A DNA stretch of 64,000 nucleotides, taken from contig NC_133336.1 of the NCBI RefSeq assembly GCF_042186555.1, positions 41,442,074-41,506,073 on the forward strand, given 5' to 3'. The notes under the pieces were generated by a model. It did not search any database. It was not told the DNA's origin and saw nothing but the letters and a program-made list of their open reading frames with translations. The position numbers and the translations under genes were made by a program. This document shows positions 22,093-31,679 of the stretch, one piece after another. This stretch comes from Aquarana catesbeiana. Lineage: Eukaryota; Chordata; Amphibia; Anura; Ranidae. How positions within the stretch are numbered: the first letter of the stretch is position 1; each line of letters opens with the position of its first letter.

Positions 22093-23130
22093 TTATTGAG
22101 CCAATTTGGAGAATGCCTGTGCCATCTCTGTTTGTGGATTGGGGATGTACCGGGCGAAGCAGGCTGATTTCCACCTGCCTAGTCTTTTGATGATGTGATC
22201 TGGCACCCCGTGGCGGGACGCCGCGGAGGCTGCTCCGATGCAGAAAGAGTGTCCGGAATACTGACTAGGGTTAAGGTGAAGATTGCGGAGAAGTATCCTT
22301 ATGTGACTCACAAACTGAGAGGCGTTTAAGGGTTTGACTGGGAATGGTAGAAGGGGACTGCTGTCTGGTTGCTCAGGCAGGAGAGATAGGAGTCGGTTGA
22401 GTACAGCGACTGGACACCAGCTGTTGTTGGTTCTGTAGAGGTGGATGTTTACTCCCGAGCCCGTTTGCTGGGTTTTAGAGACCTCGAGGTGCAGGATAAA
22501 GTGGTCTTGGTGTCGAAGCAAGTGTCGTCTGCATAGTACTTGGTCTGTGGGTTTGTTAGAGGTGAATTCGCCAGGCCGCAAGAACCCATAGTAAGCTAAA
22601 TATATGGCTGCTTGTAAGACCGTGCTGGGGAGCAGACCGAATGGCGAAGTAGCCAGAATATTTGACATGTCCCTAAAGATGGGCCCTGTAATGGGCAAGC
22701 GCTTAGTGCTGATGACTGGTTGTTGTTTCTGTATACCCCTTAGGATGGCTCGTATAGCGTGAGATGAGAACAGTGACGATTTCGTCGGGTCTTCAAGTGC
22801 CATGAAATGTTGAATGCCGGCTAGGTATAACCGGATGGTGTTGTAGGATAAGGCCAGCTGCGTGTGGCAGTGTGCCGTGAAGGCCAGTACCTGTTTGATA
22901 TCTGTTGGTTCTTTGCGGCAGGACGTGAGGAATTTATTAAAAGCCTTCCAAGCTGTCTGGTAGGCTTTGAGTGTGTTGCGGGAGAGGGAATTATTTATGA
23001 GTTGCGTAGCTCCGTGTAGATGTTGAACTAGTCCAGGGTCAGTTGTGACCAGACGGGGATAGGGGCCGACATTGGATCGGCATCGGGAACCTGTTTGAAA
23101 AAGGAGGGATAATTGAAACGTGATAGTGCG
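22093..23130 (-). CDS. Ngaro tyrosine recombinase, catalytic Arg replaced by Cys
   Basis: The enzyme would integrate the retrotransposon DNA circle by site-specific recombination. The frame is open from 23130 to the TAA at 22093 (up to ~345 codons) and overlaps the RT end by about 100 bases in the -1 frame. The N-terminal core-binding domain is readable (NNSLSRNTLKAYQTAWKAF, then SYNTIRLYLAGIQHF). The first in-frame ATG, at 22803, falls after it. The catalytic domain has GFLRPGEF (first Arg), a VSKTQQTG hairpin Lys, HSFCIGAA where the family has HSFRIGAA, and LGRWKSACFARYI with the nucleophile Tyr. The Cys codon TGC is one C-to-T step from CGC, so CpG decay may have inactivated this copy. No other lesion is seen. 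Confidence 0.88.
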   Translation of the reverse strand, partial: RTITFQLSLLFQTGSRCRSNVGPYPRLVTTDPGLVQHLHGATQLINNSLSRNTLKAYQTAWKAFNKFLTSCRKEPTDIKQVLAFTAHCHTQLALSYNTIRLYLAGIQHFMALEDPTKSSLFSSHAIRAILRGIQKQQPVISTKRLPITGPIFRDMSNILATSPFGLLPSTVLQAAIYLAYYGFLRPGEFTSNKPTDQVLCRRHLLRHQDHFILHLEVSKTQQTGSGVNIHLYRTNNSWCPVAVLNRLLSLLPEQPDSSPLLPFPVKPLNASQFVSHIRILLRNLHLNPSQYSGHSFCIGAASAASRHGVPDHIIKRLGRWKSACFARYIPNPQTEMAQAFSKLAQ

Positions 23131-24617
23131 TCAGCTGCTGAGTTGTATCTGCCGGGTATAAATTCACAGTGTATGTTGAACTGATGTTGTAAAGACAGTT
23201 GTACCAACCTGCGCAGGAAGGACATGACTGCTAGGGACTTGGACCTGCCTCTGTTGATGATGTCTGCCGTGGCTTGGTTGTCGGTGGTGAAGACTACGGT
23301 TTGTCCTGTCCAGTGGTGGCCCCAGAGTTGTGCGGCTGCCACTATGGGATAAAGCTCAAAGAGGGCAGATGTTTGGGAAAAGCCGGGTATCAACAGTATC
23401 TGTTGAGGCCAGGGTCCTGAAAACCAATGATGGCCAAAAATTGCCGCGAAACCTGTGGAGGCTGCAGCGTCAGTCACCACCTGGGGTGAATGGATCGAAA
23501 CCATAGGTATAAATAGAGATATGCCATTCCAGGCGGACAAGAATTCCTCCCACATTGATAGGTCCGCTATAGCTGCGGAGTCTAATTTCAAAATCTGATC
23601 AGGGTCTTGAGTTTCTGACAGAAATCTAAGCAGGCGTGATACAAATGTGCGGCCTTGTGGGATAATTCGCATAGCGAAGTTGAGCATACCCAGGAGAGAC
23701 TGCAACTGTTTTTTGGTACAGCCCTTGGTGTGTGTAAAGTCGTGAAGGACTGCCCTAATGCGTGTTAATTTGTCGGGGGGGAGACTGGCCTGCATTGCGC
23801 AGGTATCCAAGCTGACCCCGAGAAAGGTGATGATGTTTGCTGGACCATCGACTTTGTGCTCGGCGATAGGAACATTGAGGTTTCCAAAAATTGCTCTAAG
23901 TTTGTCGAGATCTCCTGGGGGCTTGTTGGGCGGTTCTATCAGTAGGAAGTCATCCAGGTAATGAATGACTTCATGGCATTGACCCTTGTGTAATAGTATC
24001 CAAACGAGGGACTGTGCGAACGTGTCGAAGAGCCACGGGCTACTCTTCGAACCGAAGGTGAGTTTCGTGGCAAAATAATACGCTTCCTTCCATTTGATGC
24101 CGTGCCAGCACCAAAGGGATGGGTGGATGGGCAGGAGCTTGAAAGCATCCCAGATGTCGGCTTTGGAGAGCCAGGCACCTGTGCCTGCTTTGATGATCGC
24201 TTGTATTGCCATGTCAACGGAGGAATATTTTAGGGAAAACTCTTCGGAGGGGATCAGGGAATTGAGACTGGGTATGTGCGAAGAATGAGGCGCAGACAAG
24301 TCGTACACCAAACGCAATTTATTAGAGAATTTGCCCTTGACAAGCCCAATAGGGCTGACTCTCCATGTGCTGAAAGGGGGGCAAGTGAAAGGGCCTATTA
24401 CGTAGTCTCGATCTACCTCTGCCTGTAAGAGCTGATCTATGGCCTGTTCGTCAATGGCTGCCGAACGAAGATTGGCGCATTCGTGAGTACTGTGGGGCAG
24501 TGCAATGAGGCCGGTGTGAAAGCCTACTGTGAAGCCTTGGATAAGGTAGGTGGCCAGGGAAGGGGTGGGGTGTGAAGTGAGATACAGTCCTAACCATAAG
24601 ATGTTGATTCGGCTTAG
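23028..24617 (-). CDS. Ngaro reverse transcriptase-RNase H
   Basis: This enzyme copies element RNA to DNA and degrades the RNA strand. The frame runs from the codon after the gag UGA (24618-24620) to TAG at 23028, about 529 sense codons, with no internal stop. RT motifs: RLVYDLSAP, SKADIWDAFKLLPI (motif A Asp), FGSKSSPWLFDTF, HYLDDFLLI (catalytic YLDD), TFLGVSLD. RNase H motifs: VVTDAAASTGF, SALFELYPIVAA, VFTTDNQATADIIN, FIPGRYNSAADALSRF. The first in-frame Met is about 140 codons in, after RLVYDLSAP, so independent ATG initiation would lose RT sequence. A gag-RT fusion by stop-codon readthrough is the simplest reading. Confidence 0.93.
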   Translation of the reverse strand, partial: LSRINILWLGLYLTSHPTPSLATYLIQGFTVGFHTGLIALPHSTHECANLRSAAIDEQAIDQLLQAEVDRDYVIGPFTCPPFSTWRVSPIGLVKGKFSNKLRLVYDLSAPHSSHIPSLNSLIPSEEFSLKYSSVDMAIQAIIKAGTGAWLSKADIWDAFKLLPIHPSLWCWHGIKWKEAYYFATKLTFGSKSSPWLFDTFAQSLVWILLHKGQCHEVIHYLDDFLLIEPPNKPPGDLDKLRAIFGNLNVPIAEHKVDGPANIITFLGVSLDTCAMQASLPPDKLTRIRAVLHDFTHTKGCTKKQLQSLLGMLNFAMRIIPQGRTFVSRLLRFLSETQDPDQILKLDSAAIADLSMWEEFLSAWNGISLFIPMVSIHSPQVVTDAAASTGFAAIFGHHWFSGPWPQQILLIPGFSQTSALFELYPIVAAAQLWGHHWTGQTVVFTTDNQATADIINRGRSKSLAVMSFLRRLVQLSLQHQFNIHCEFIPGRYNSAADALSRFNYPSFFKQVPDADPMSAPIPVWSQLTLD

Positions 24618-24620
24618 TCA
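24612..24620 (-). promoter_or_regulatory. Putative UGA-CUA stop-codon readthrough site
   Basis: The gag stop reads GCA-TGA-CTA-AGC on the minus strand. UGA followed by CUA is an established strong readthrough context in eukaryotes. The RT frame continues without a shift. Function here is inference from context, frame and missing downstream ATG. Confidence 0.6.
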
Positions 24621-25766
24621 TGCCCTCTTGTGTTGCTTGACTTCACACAAATTCCTAGGGTGTGCTCTTTGGCATAAAGTGCAGATGTGAAGTAGACGGC
24701 ATTGGCTGAAGTTGCAGGACCCATAGTTGAAGTTGTTACAGATGGCTGCCCCTCCCACGGTTCGGACTGGGCGTCCGAGTTTGTCCACCTGAGGCGTTGG
24801 TTCAGGGATCGACTGGCCCTGTACTGTACCTGAGGTAGAGGGGAACTCGAAGGGCCGTCTGATCGCCGTATTGGCGCACCAGGTGGCAGTGTGGGTGGAA
24901 GACTGGCAAATTGCACACAGAGGTGAGCGTAAGCCGGCAAAGTGGCGGCAGAAGAGCTCTGTGTCCATGAGACTCCAATCTGTCGTGATCTGGAATTGTG
25001 AGAATCTGGCGGCGGCCTTGGCTGAGAAGGAACGATGATAATCGTAGAAGGCGAAACCTCCATACTTGTGGCCCAAGTCTACCACAGTATGGAGGTATAA
25101 GTCCAGCTCTTCCCGCCTGCTAGGGGTGGCTGAGCACAAGACATCTCTGAGCATGCCAAAGGCCAGGGTAAATTCGGGGACTGATAGCTTGCGGTTCAGC
25201 CTGGGGTCTTTGGCTTTAAGGACCACCGATATGTCGCCCCAGGAGTAGGCCTTATTTTCTGCCAAATCATGCACGGAGATAAGGAGAGAGGCCAGGTTGA
25301 CGTCCTTGCCGTCCAAAATGTCCTTCCTGATACTGGTTGGGACCAGGTGGGAGGGGTAGACAATGGCGCTTGAGCCTGAGGTACCTGTAGGAAGAGGTGT
25401 CAAGGTCTGAGTTGCAGTTGGGTCGGGGACAGCCGTGGCCGGTCGGGCCTCCAGAAGTGCCACCCTGGCTTGGACGTCTGCAACTGAGGTGGATAGAGAT
25501 GACACCATCGTGTGTAATTGTGAGATGGCCGATGATATGGACTGGAGGGATGCCTGTTGGGTACTGGGTCCTGCTGCTGGTGGGGGGAAGAGGAGTTTGA
25601 AGAGCTCGCCTTTCCTCGCTGTGGCGGGGAAGGGGACACCTCTGCGTCTGAGCTCTGCCGTCAGTTTGGGGATAGTCCATCCCCTGAGGGATTGCACGCT
25701 GCCGCTTTCTGAGACCGGAGTAGGTGATAGAGGGGCCGTGAAGTCTTCACTGCCGGCCTGGGACAT
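24618..25766 (-). CDS. Ngaro Gag-like ORF1
   Basis: This is a structural or nucleic-acid-binding protein of about 382 residues. I chose the ATG at 25766 (context ACCATGT); the frame is open a little further upstream but without ATG. Near residues 30-62, LRGWTIPKLTAELRRRGVPF resembles a SAP-type DNA-binding helix-extended-helix. Residues ~70-110 look like a short coiled coil (SISSAISQLHTMVSSLSTSV). The C-terminus has spaced Cys/His (CNNFNYGSC-NFSQC-LLHICTLC-RAH-RNLC), a zinc-binding array typical of Ngaro Gag. The frame ends at UGA, directly followed in the same frame by RT. The C-terminal zinc array supports the assignment; the SAP call is by eye. Confidence 0.88.
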   Translation of the reverse strand: MSQAGSEDFTAPLSPTPVSESGSVQSLRGWTIPKLTAELRRRGVPFPATARKGELFKLLFPPPAAGPSTQQASLQSISSAISQLHTMVSSLSTSVADVQARVALLEARPATAVPDPTATQTLTPLPTGTSGSSAIVYPSHLVPTSIRKDILDGKDVNLASLLISVHDLAENKAYSWGDISVVLKAKDPRLNRKLSVPEFTLAFGMLRDVLCSATPSRREELDLYLHTVVDLGHKYGGFAFYDYHRSFSAKAAARFSQFQITTDWSLMDTELFCRHFAGLRSPLCAICQSSTHTATWCANTAIRRPFEFPSTSGTVQGQSIPEPTPQVDKLGRPVRTVGGAAICNNFNYGSCNFSQCRLLHICTLCQRAHPRNLCEVKQHKRA

Positions 25767-25841
25767 GGTTGCTCTGGTGAGGATCTCTCGAGCTTTATTT
25801 CCTGGTTGACTGTAACCTATTGGGGGTGAGATGAATTTCAA

Positions 25842-27845
25842 GTTTTTTCTTTGATCCGCTGAGTCATACTTACCCGACTTATTCTCCCTTTTTTTTTTTT
25901 TTTACCTGGGGGGATATCGTCCAACCTGGTGCAGGGTGGACCTACTGAACTTTGACTGACCTGAGGAAGATGAAAGGTGACAATTCGTGAAGGGATTGCT
26001 AAGTAACTTGAAGCCATGATTTGTATGGTGCTTGCAATTTTGTGACAATGAAATGATTCGAAATGTTTTGCCTTGATTGTGAAATGAATGAACTGCATGA
26101 CAGAGGTGCGGCCTGGTCGTGTCACGATTTGTTCGACCGTGGACCGGGCTCTGGAGCGTGTATTGGAATGAGGCAACTGCAAATATTGGTGCTCCTGGGA
26201 CGAATCGGTGCTTGTTTGATGCATCTGGATTCGAATAGGAGTGCAGTATTAAATGAAATGAGAGAAATGATTGTTTTGACCGAGGCTCGAATTGGTTGTG
26301 CCGTGTTAGCGACTGGCAACTAACCGAGCTCTGGTGTAGGTATGAAATGTGATCGGAACCAGTGATGCATGCCGTGACGAATGGTGCGCCTCAGATGCGA
26401 CTGGTTCCGAAACGGTGATGCGTTGTGGGAGTGAAATGGTAGAAATTGCATGACAGAGATATGGGTCAATCCCCCGATGTCTACGATTTAGCTATGATCC
26501 GGACTCTGGAGCATGTATCAGAAATGTGGCCAATCCTGGGCACGCCGAGACGAATCGGTGCATTTTCATGCGACTGAATTCCTGTCGGAACGTGATACGT
26601 GGGACTGAAATGATAACCATGACAGAGGTACAAATGACTGATAACGTAACTCTGGAGCATGTATAGAAATGAGGCCAATCCTGGGGCACGCCGGGATGAA
26701 TCAGTGCATTTCTCATGCGACTAAATTCATGTCGGAACGTGATACATGGAAATGAAATGATAACCATGACAGAGATACAATTGACTGATAAACGTAACTC
26801 TGGAGCATGTATAGAAATGAGGCCAATCCTGGGGCACGTCGAGACGAATCGGTGCATTTTTCATGCGACTGAATTCATGTCGGGACGTGATACATGGAAA
26901 TGAAATGATAACCATGACAGAGGTACAATTGACTGATAAACGTAACTCTGGAGCATGTATAGAAATGAGGCCAATCCTGGGGCACGCCGAGACGAATCGG
27001 TGCATTTTTCATGCGACTGAATTCATGTCGGGACATGATACATGGAAATGAAATGATAACCATGACAGAGGTACAATTGACTGATAAACGTAACTCTGGA
27101 GCATGTATAGAAATGAGGCCAATCCTGGGGCACGCCGAGATGAATCGGTGCATTTTTTTTTTTTTTTTTTCATGCGACTGAATTCATGTCGGAACGTGAT
27201 ACGTGGAAATGAAATGATAACCATGGCAGAGGTACAATTGACTGACAATAACGTAACTCTGGTGCATGTATAGAAATGAGGCCGTAATAACTGGGGCACA
27301 CCGGAACGAATCGGCGCACCTTTGGTGCGACTGGATTCGAATCGGAGCGCGGTAAGTGACTGAAATGAGAAATGATTTGAAATGTCAGAAATGAGTTTAG
27401 AAATGTTTCAGAAATGAGAAATGGTTGGTATCGAACTGACTTGATAAATTGCAATTTGCGACTCGCTATGGCTGTCTACCGACGCATATACATATTTTTT
27501 TTTTTTTTCCTTTTTTTCGTTTTTGAATACCGACATGCTAGAAATGAAGCGACGTCTGCGTCGCGGTGCTGTCGAAAGGGTAACATATCGAACGTACGAG
27601 CGATATACATTGCAGTTTGTGAAATGCGAGTGAAACGAAAATTTGAAATCACGGTTTAGTGACATGATATGAAAACGAAAAGTCCGACGGGACCTTACCT
27701 GCGACAGCCAAGCCAGACGCGTGGTACAAAATACGAACGAAAAACGCGGACTTCGAAGGTTTTGAGTACGGAATATCGAATACGGGAACTTGCGAGGCAA
27801 GAACTTGCGGACGCTGGTATATCGAATAGTCGGCCTAGTGACGTA
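25842..27845 (-). other. Ngaro 5' leader region
   Basis: About 2 kb between A1 and gag contains no recognised protein. It is rich in the word GAAATGA and related repeats, and its centre is a tandem array. Short open frames here are translations of the array. Confidence 0.75.
26455..27300 (-). repeat. ~148-bp tandem array in Ngaro leader
   Basis: ACCATGACAGAGGTACAATTG recurs at 26616, 26763, 26911 and 27059, and as ACCATGGCAGAG near 27220, giving a period of 147-148 bp (longer in the last unit because of a T run at 27152-27170). Internal landmarks are AACTCTGGAGCATGTATAG, GGCCAATCCTGGGGCACG and GACGAATCGGTGCATT. Adjacent central copies are nearly identical. More divergent units flank the array at 26340-26480 and 27300-27360. 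Confidence 0.9.
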
Positions 27846-27946
27846 TATCGCGCACAGGAAACCGACAAGCACCACAGGTGAGCGGGCTGCTTAAATACCC
27901 CCCGGGCTCCTCCCATAAATTCAGGCCACCATACTGGCCTTCCTAC
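27846..27946 (-). repeat. Ngaro split direct repeat A1 (5' end)
   Basis: Copy of A2. It is the 5' terminus of the element on the minus strand, immediately next to ATATATAT. It contains the TATTTAAG motif noted for A2. Confidence 0.92.
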
Positions 27947-28094
27947 ATATATATAGTGCAGTGGCGACTGGTGAAGTTTTAGGATGGGGGGGGCACCAGA
28001 CCCCACCCTTCCTTTTTGACCCCTCCCACTTCTCATAAGCCTCACCCCTTATAGAATCCACCCACTCCGTCCCCTGTATTTCACTTGCTTCCAC

Positions 28095-28470
28095 CCATAG
28101 TGCCAGGATTATTCAGCCCAGCATCACAGAATAGAGTATACAGCCCCAGCATCACAGGACAGAGTATACAGCTCAGCACCACAGGACAGAGTATACAGCC
28201 CCAGCATCACAGGACAGAGTATACAGCCCCAACATCACAGGACAGAGTATACATCCCCAGAATCACAGGACAGAGTATACAGCCCCAGCATCACAGGACA
28301 GAGTATACAGCCCCAGAATCACAGGACAGAGTATACAGCCCCAGCATCACAGGACAGAGTATACAGCTCCAGCATCACAGAACAGATTATAAAGCCCAAC
28401 AATCACAGGACAAAGTATACAGCCCCAGCATCACAGGACAGAGTATATAGCTCAGCCTCACAGATCAGGG
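28095..28470 (+). repeat. 28-bp minisatellite
   Basis: About 13 copies of ACAGGACAGAGTATACAGCC plus CCAGCATC. It grades into a 14-bp-period array downstream that shares the word TATACAG. Confidence 0.92.
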
Positions 28471-29110
28471 TATACAGCTCAGCATCACAGATCAGGGTAT
28501 ACAGCTTAGGGTACACAGCTTAGGGGATACAGATCAGGGTATACAGATCAGGGTATACAGCTCAGGGTATACAGCTTAGGGGATACAGATCAGGGTATAC
28601 AGATCAGGGTATACAGCTCAGGGAATACAGATCAGGGTATACAGCTCAGGAATACAGATCAGGGTATACAGATCAGGGAATACAGCTCAGGGTATACAGA
28701 TCGGGTAATACAGATCAGGGTATACAGCTCAGGGAATACAGCTCAGGGAATACAGCTCAGGGTATGCAGCTCAGGGTATACAGCTCAGGGAATACAGCTC
28801 ACGGTATGCAGCTCAGGGTATACAGATCAGGGTATGCAGCTCAGGGTTTGCAGCTCAGGGTATACAGCTCAGGGTATACAGCTCAGGGAATACAGATCAG
28901 GGTATACAGCTCAGGGTATACAGCTCAGGATGTACAGATCAGGGTGTACAGCTCAGGGTATGCAGATCAGGGTATACAGCTCAGGGTATACAGATCAGGG
29001 AATACAGATCAGGGTATACAGATCAGGGTATACAGCTCAGGGTATACAGATCATGGTATGGAGATCAGGGAATACAGATCAAGGTATACAGCTCAGGGTT
29101 TACAGATCAG
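28470..29110 (+). repeat. 14-bp minisatellite
   Basis: About 45 copies of GGGTATACAGCTCA or GGGTATACAGATCA. Long open frames with repeated SGYTAQG-type peptides are artefacts of this array. Confidence 0.93.
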
Positions 29111-30125
29111 CCTCACTGATCTGCATTGGCTCGGCAGCTTCAGGCACTGACAGCAGTCCCCCCTACTGACAGCACCCCACCCCCCGCTTGGCAGTAGTAG
29201 AACTGGACCCCTCCAGCTTGCGGCTCTGACAGCACCTCCCACCCACGGCTCTGACAGCACCCCCCTGCTCGTGGCTCTGGCAGCACCAGCCCCCCGTGGG
29301 TGGTCCAGCACTTACCGCCAGTGCTGAGTCCTGTGTCTCCACCAGAGCAGCAGTGGCGGGGATGTCCTTCCTCGTGTCTTCTCTACTCCTGCCTCCTCTT
29401 CCTAAGCACCAGGAATCCAATAGGATGGCCTGGCACTTTGGCCAATCGTGAAACAGATCTAACGACCTGCCTCCTGATTGGCAGGGAGGAATGTTAGTGT
29501 GAAAATAGCGAAAATTCATTTGCTATCGTCACACAATTGGGTGGGATCAGGGCGCACTCTCTGCACCCCGAGCCCACCCTATTTTGAAGCCTATTAGAGC
29601 CTCTGGCTCTAATCAGGTGCTTCAAAAAATACCACCTCCTCCCTCCCCCACCATAGGAATCCATGCGTCCGGCGTCCTGAAAGTGGCCGGGTGTATGGAT
29701 GGGGGGGGGCGCCTGTGCCCCCACAATGCATGAGCCGCCACTGATATAGTGCCTGGGGGGTCCCTTTGGTCTGCCTGTAAAGTTGTGCATCTGTACCATG
29801 TATAGAACATGCTTTGGGTCTGATGTGGGTTTTAAGGGGAACCCCAACCAAAAAAATAAAATAAATAAACTGCGTGGGGCCCCCCCAATGATCCATACCA
29901 GAACCTTATCCAAGCACGCAGACTGACAGGCCAGGAAAGAGGGGGGATGAGCCCGCTGACAGCTGATGGCTCATTCGTTGTTAAGGATGCCGCAGCCAGC
30001 TTCCTAGCCCTACTCCTAACAACATATTGACTTTGTGCTCAGCAGTCGAACATCCTGCCGAATGCACAGAAAATTTGAGTGTTATTTTGCTCAGCCCAAA
30101 CCGTTCGCCCAACACTACTTAGCAA

Positions 30126-30403
30126 TAACTTTGCAAGCCTTGTTCCACATTTTGTGTTAAAGTGGCCATGTTGGTTAGTGCAGGGCTTTGCAGGGCTTTG
30201 CTCCCCCATATCAGAGCTGCTTCCCTGACAACTGGTGATCTAATGACTGAAGGGGGAATGTTCAAGATGCAGCAGAATAGGTGTGAGAGGCACAGATCCA
30301 AAGGATAAATAAACAGAAGTAGAAAGATCCTTCCACTATGGATCCTTAGGTACAGCTTTCTCTTCAGCAAGGAGACTGAGCAGCACAAAAATGTCAATTC
30401 TCC
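30126..30403. other. Short unique spacer
   Basis: About 280 bp between the hAT complex and the Harbinger element, with no recognised feature apart from a small duplication GCAGGGCTTT near 30180-30200. Confidence 0.5.
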
Positions 30404-30984
30404 TTAGTGCCGGTTCACACTTGTGCGATGCGATTTTGATGCGTATTTTTTCATTGCGTGTTTGATTATTACCAGCGCGATTGTATTGCGAATTGTATGC
30501 GCTTTAAATGTAAATTAGGCACAGATGCGATTTGTGCTCAGGCCAATCGAAAAGGCAAGAAAAAAATGGGTGTTAACTTCCTGTGCTCTTCCTTGTTTTC
30601 CTTTGTGGGAGAGTATTGTCGTTGAGGAGTGTGGTTTGTTTGTGAGTAGTCAGTGAGGATTTTGATTTTTGGTCATTATGTTTCATCAAATGCTGTTGAT
30701 CATGGCAGCAGTTGTTACTGCTACTGCTGCAGTCCTGATGGACAAAGCCAGGAGGAAGAGGAGGAGGAGGAGGAGGAAGAGACTGATGAGTACAAGAAGA
30801 TATTGGGTCCATCCAATTATTCAAAATAGGGAAGAGAGAGGCCAGTTCAGGAACCTCTACAATGATCTCAGACAGCATGAGGAGAAGTTCTTCAACTATT
30901 CCCAGATGTCAGTAAATAGGTTAGTACCTGTACCCCTCTTCCTTCTCCTCCTCCCTCCTTCTTACTATCTATCACTGACATGCA

Positions 30985-31268
30985 TCCTACTGACCACCAA
31001 TCCCACTGACCACCAATGTAAGGGCATGCATCCCACTGACCACCAATGCCACTGACCACCAATCTTACTGACCACCAATGCCACTGACCACCAATCTTAC
31101 TGACCACCAATGCCACTGACCACCAACGCCACTGACCACCAATCGCACTGACCACCAATGCCACTGACCACCAGTGCCACTGACCACCAATGTAAGGGCA
31201 TGCATCCCACTGACCACCAATCTCACTGACCACCAATGCCACTGACCACCAATCCCACTGACCACCAA
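30985..31268 (+). repeat. 16-bp minisatellite in transposase intron 1
   Basis: About 17 copies of the unit CCACTGACCACCAATG or variants (TCCC, TCTT, CGCC). It includes GTAAGGGCATGCATCCCACT twice. It is the inverted counterpart of 35036-35550. Confidence 0.95.
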
Positions 31269-31679
31269 CTCCTACTTTTGATCTCTTTTCTCTTTTTACT
31301 AGAACTCTTTCCTATTACCATTCTATTTGATTTTGTGTATGGGCTTTAGCCTGTCACTTACATTGAATTTGTGGTTTTATTCCTTAGTTTCGATGAATTG
31401 CTTTGGCTGCTTGGTACACGTTTGGAGTATCAGAACACCACCTTTCGGAATAGTGTGGAGCCAGTGGAAAGGTTGCTTGTTACATTAAGGTACATTTTAT
31501 AGATATACTTTGTGAAATTTTATGCTATGCACCATAGTAAGCTATAGTAAGGAATGCAAAGAATGCAGACAGATATGACAACAAAATTGTGTTCCAAAAA
31601 AAGTATTTATTTTTTTTATTTTCAAAAACGTAATACGTAATTTTTTTTTTTATTACATACTTGGCATGAAATATTTTGG

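Larger units (their letters stand above)
21542..27946 (-). mobile_element. Ngaro-type YR retrotransposon, ~6.4 kb
   Basis: On the minus strand the order is A1 (27946-27846), leader, gag, RT-RNase H, tyrosine recombinase, B1 (22049-21891), A2 (21890-21790), B2 (21700-21542). A1 and A2 are identical or nearly so over 101 bp, and B1 and B2 over 159 bp. These split direct repeats (A1-B1-A2-B2) are the signature of Ngaro elements. An extra 89 bp lies between A2 and B2. The three frames are open throughout, and the paired repeats look essentially unmutated, both signs of recent insertion. No target duplication is present, as expected for recombinase-mediated integration. Confidence 0.92.
27959..29743. 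mobile_element. hAT-type non-autonomous element, TSD ATATAGTG
   Basis: It begins CAGTGGCGACTGG and ends with the complement of CAGTGGCGGCTC. Perfect 8-bp duplications ATATAGTG flank it at 27951-27958 and 29744-29751. It shares the CAGTGGCG terminus with the elements at 2714 and 39684, and its last ~150 bases are related to 39684-39870. It has no transposase; about 1 kb is minisatellite. Confidence 0.9.
21221..30117. mobile_element. hAT-type host element split by two insertions, TSD CTTAGCAA
   Basis: The left end TAGAGATGGCCCGAAC (21221) and the right end, complement of TAGTGTTGGGCGAAC (ending 30117), are imperfect inverted repeats. They are flanked by perfect 8-bp duplications CTTAGCAA at 21213-21220 and 30118-30125. 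Only about 690 bp is the host element itself (21221-21541 and 29752-30117). Its internal (TA)n received a Ngaro retrotransposon and, next to it, another hAT-type element. The host part has no transposase. Confidence 0.88.

Noticed and set aside
26455..27300. Possible CRISPR-like array
   Set aside because: Units of ~148 bp are repeated in full with no unique spacers, and the setting is a eukaryotic retrotransposon leader.
28764..29169. Frames encoding repeated SGYTAQG peptides
   Set aside because: Artefact of a 14-bp minisatellite inside a non-autonomous hAT element.
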